Positions 5,805 through 6,458 of a stretch of 6,458 nucleotides of DNA are shown piece by piece. The position numbers and the translations under genes are program-made. The stretch is from Luminiphilus sp. (GTDB taxonomy: Bacteria; Pseudomonadota; Gammaproteobacteria; Pseudomonadales; Halieaceae), in the NCBI GenBank assembly GCA_024638905.1, contig JAHEJH010000143.1, forward strand, positions 1 through 6,458. Direction: 5' to 3'. The first letter of the stretch is position 1; the number at the start of each line of letters is the position of its first letter. Below the pieces are notes generated by a model. The model worked only from the letters and a program-made list of their open reading frames with translations, did no database searches and was not told where the DNA came from.

Positions 5805-5824
5805 GACTGACCTGCGGCGGTTTA

Positions 5825-6458
5825 TTACGCTCCTGTCGTCGAGCCGGCGGTGATTTGCTTTTTGGGGTCGTAGAACGGTTTGGGGACGATCGTTCCGCTC
5901 CGCGTCTCGCCAGTCAGTTGGACGGTGCAGGTGGTGCCAACAGCGCTATGGCCAATCGGCACCATGGCCAGCGCAATATTCTTTTTCAGGCGCGGCGAAT
6001 ACACTGCCGAGGTCACCTTGCCGATCACCTCGCCGTTTACCTCAACGGGCCAGAACTGCGTGTTGGGGCCAGGGAGCGGTTCACCGTCAAGCTCGAGGCC
6101 GACCTGCTGGCGGGAAATCCCTTGCTGCTGCACCTGTTTGAGTGCGGCTTTCCCAATGAAGTTTGCGGGCATCTCAAGATCTACCAGCCTGTCCAAGCCG
6201 AGCTCAAAGGGGTTGGTGTGGGCATCCATGTCCGCGTGGTAGGAGAGCATGCCGCCCTCAATGCGTCGAATCGATGACGTATGACCCGGCTTCAATCCCA
6301 TTGGCTCACCCACTGCCATCAGCTTCTCCCAAAGCGCGTCGCCTTGGCTGCCATCCAGTAGATAAAGCTCGTAGCCCAACTCGCTCGACCAACCGGTGCG
6401 TGAGATCACCAGCGGAATACCGTCGAGCTCGAAATGATCGAGCCAGTAGTACTTGAGG
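5825..6458 (-). CDS. GcvT/DmdA-like folate-dependent transferase, C-terminal part only
   Basis: The last 210 or so residues of a minus-strand gene that is open to the right edge. The GTG at 6409 is internal, because the frame continues upstream with a matching family segment (DHFELDGIPLVISRTGWS). GcvT-fold proteins move one-carbon groups from a substrate to tetrahydrofolate. SRTGWSSELGYELYL contains the glutamate that in GcvT and DmdA contacts folate. RRIEGGMLSYHADM, NPFELGLDRLVDL, FIGKAAL and GKVTSAVYSP follow the order found in DmdA, the DMSP demethylase, and in related GcvT-like demethylases. DmdA itself usually has SGYSKQGGFEIY and TPHECGLGRF here, so this is a relative rather than a clear orthologue. 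Alternatives are other methylamine or betaine demethylases. The substrate-binding N-terminal half is outside the window. The stop (TAA, 5825-5827) faces the acyl-CoA ligase. Confidence 0.85.
   Translation of the reverse strand, partial: LKYYWLDHFELDGIPLVISRTGWSSELGYELYLLDGSQGDALWEKLMAVGEPMGLKPGHTSSIRRIEGGMLSYHADMDAHTNPFELGLDRLVDLEMPANFIGKAALKQVQQQGISRQQVGLELDGEPLPGPNTQFWPVEVNGEVIGKVTSAVYSPRLKKNIALAMVPIGHSAVGTTCTVQLTGETRSGTIVPKPFYDPKKQITAGSTTGA

Larger units (their letters stand above)
5634..5824. other. Convergent intergenic region with inverted and tandem repeats
   Basis: This 191-base non-coding gap lies between two convergent genes. A short stem, GCCCT / AGGGC (5642-5646, 5656-5660), follows the ligase stop. 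A GC-rich hairpin, GGGCTCG / CGAGCTC with one G·U (5684-5690, 5697-5703), sits in the middle. CCCTCAGT (5643-5650) is an exact reverse complement of ACTGAGGG (5719-5726). CACTGAG occurs at 5718-5724 and again at 5748-5754. A heptamer array follows at 5763-5804. I see no protein gene, no tRNA and no T-tract terminator. Confidence 0.6.

Noticed and set aside
5855..6277. Plus-strand open frames opposite the GcvT/DmdA-like gene
   Set aside because: The minus strand carries recognisable family motifs throughout; the plus-strand translations show none.
6407..6409. GTG at 6409 as the true start of the GcvT/DmdA-like protein
   Set aside because: The frame is open upstream to the window edge and encodes residues that fit the family, so the gene is simply truncated by the window.

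Overview
The window is a compact, GC-rich stretch of bacterial chromosome (about 60% GC by eye). Seven protein genes are densely packed with short intergenic gaps, and I see no mobile element, RNA gene or CRISPR array. The genes are ordinary metabolic and repair functions of a heterotrophic proteobacterium: agmatinase, a cupin, an AhpD/CMD-family protein, DNA polymerase IV, a glutathione S-transferase, an acyl-CoA ligase and a GcvT/DmdA-like folate-dependent transferase. The glutathione transferase, the SpeB-type agmatinase and the folate-dependent transferase together suggest a Gram-negative, probably marine gammaproteobacterium, perhaps of the OM60/NOR5 (Halieaceae) type. That placement is inference from family resemblance only.

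Layout. Region 1 (1-1379, plus strand) holds an agmatinase gene cut by the left edge, followed 9 bases later by a small cupin gene, apparently in one transcript. Region 2 (1380-1408) is a very short convergent junction with a strong imperfect hairpin at 1390-1417. It meets the minus-strand gene at 1409-1966, a carboxymuconolactone-decarboxylase/AhpD-fold protein. Region 3 (1967-2102) is a divergent intergenic region with two touching dyads, opposite which dinB (2103-3191, plus) begins. Region 4 (3192-3314) has a small hairpin after dinB, then a plausible sigma-70-type promoter, a dyad near the predicted start site, a leader hairpin and a clear ribosome binding site for a GST gene (3315-3926). 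Region 5 (3927-4007) holds small stem-loops and leads to a 541-residue acyl-CoA ligase (4008-5633). Region 6 (5634-5824) is a convergent junction with inverted repeats and a heptanucleotide tandem repeat. It is followed by the 3' part of a minus-strand GcvT/DmdA-like gene that runs off the right edge.

How the genes may work together. The agmatinase converts agmatine to putrescine and urea; the cupin is probably co-transcribed, with unknown function. dinB, the GST and the acyl-CoA ligase share direction, but the promoter-like signals between them suggest they are not one tight operon. The acyl-CoA ligase facing a DmdA-like gene recalls the DMSP demethylation pathway (DmdA then DmdB). The sequence does not prove this, and the ligase is better called a general short/medium-chain acyl-CoA synthetase.

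I found no convincing new multi-gene system. The most noteworthy items are non-coding: the heptamer array, the paired dyads upstream of dinB, and the promoter/dyad/hairpin arrangement before the GST gene.
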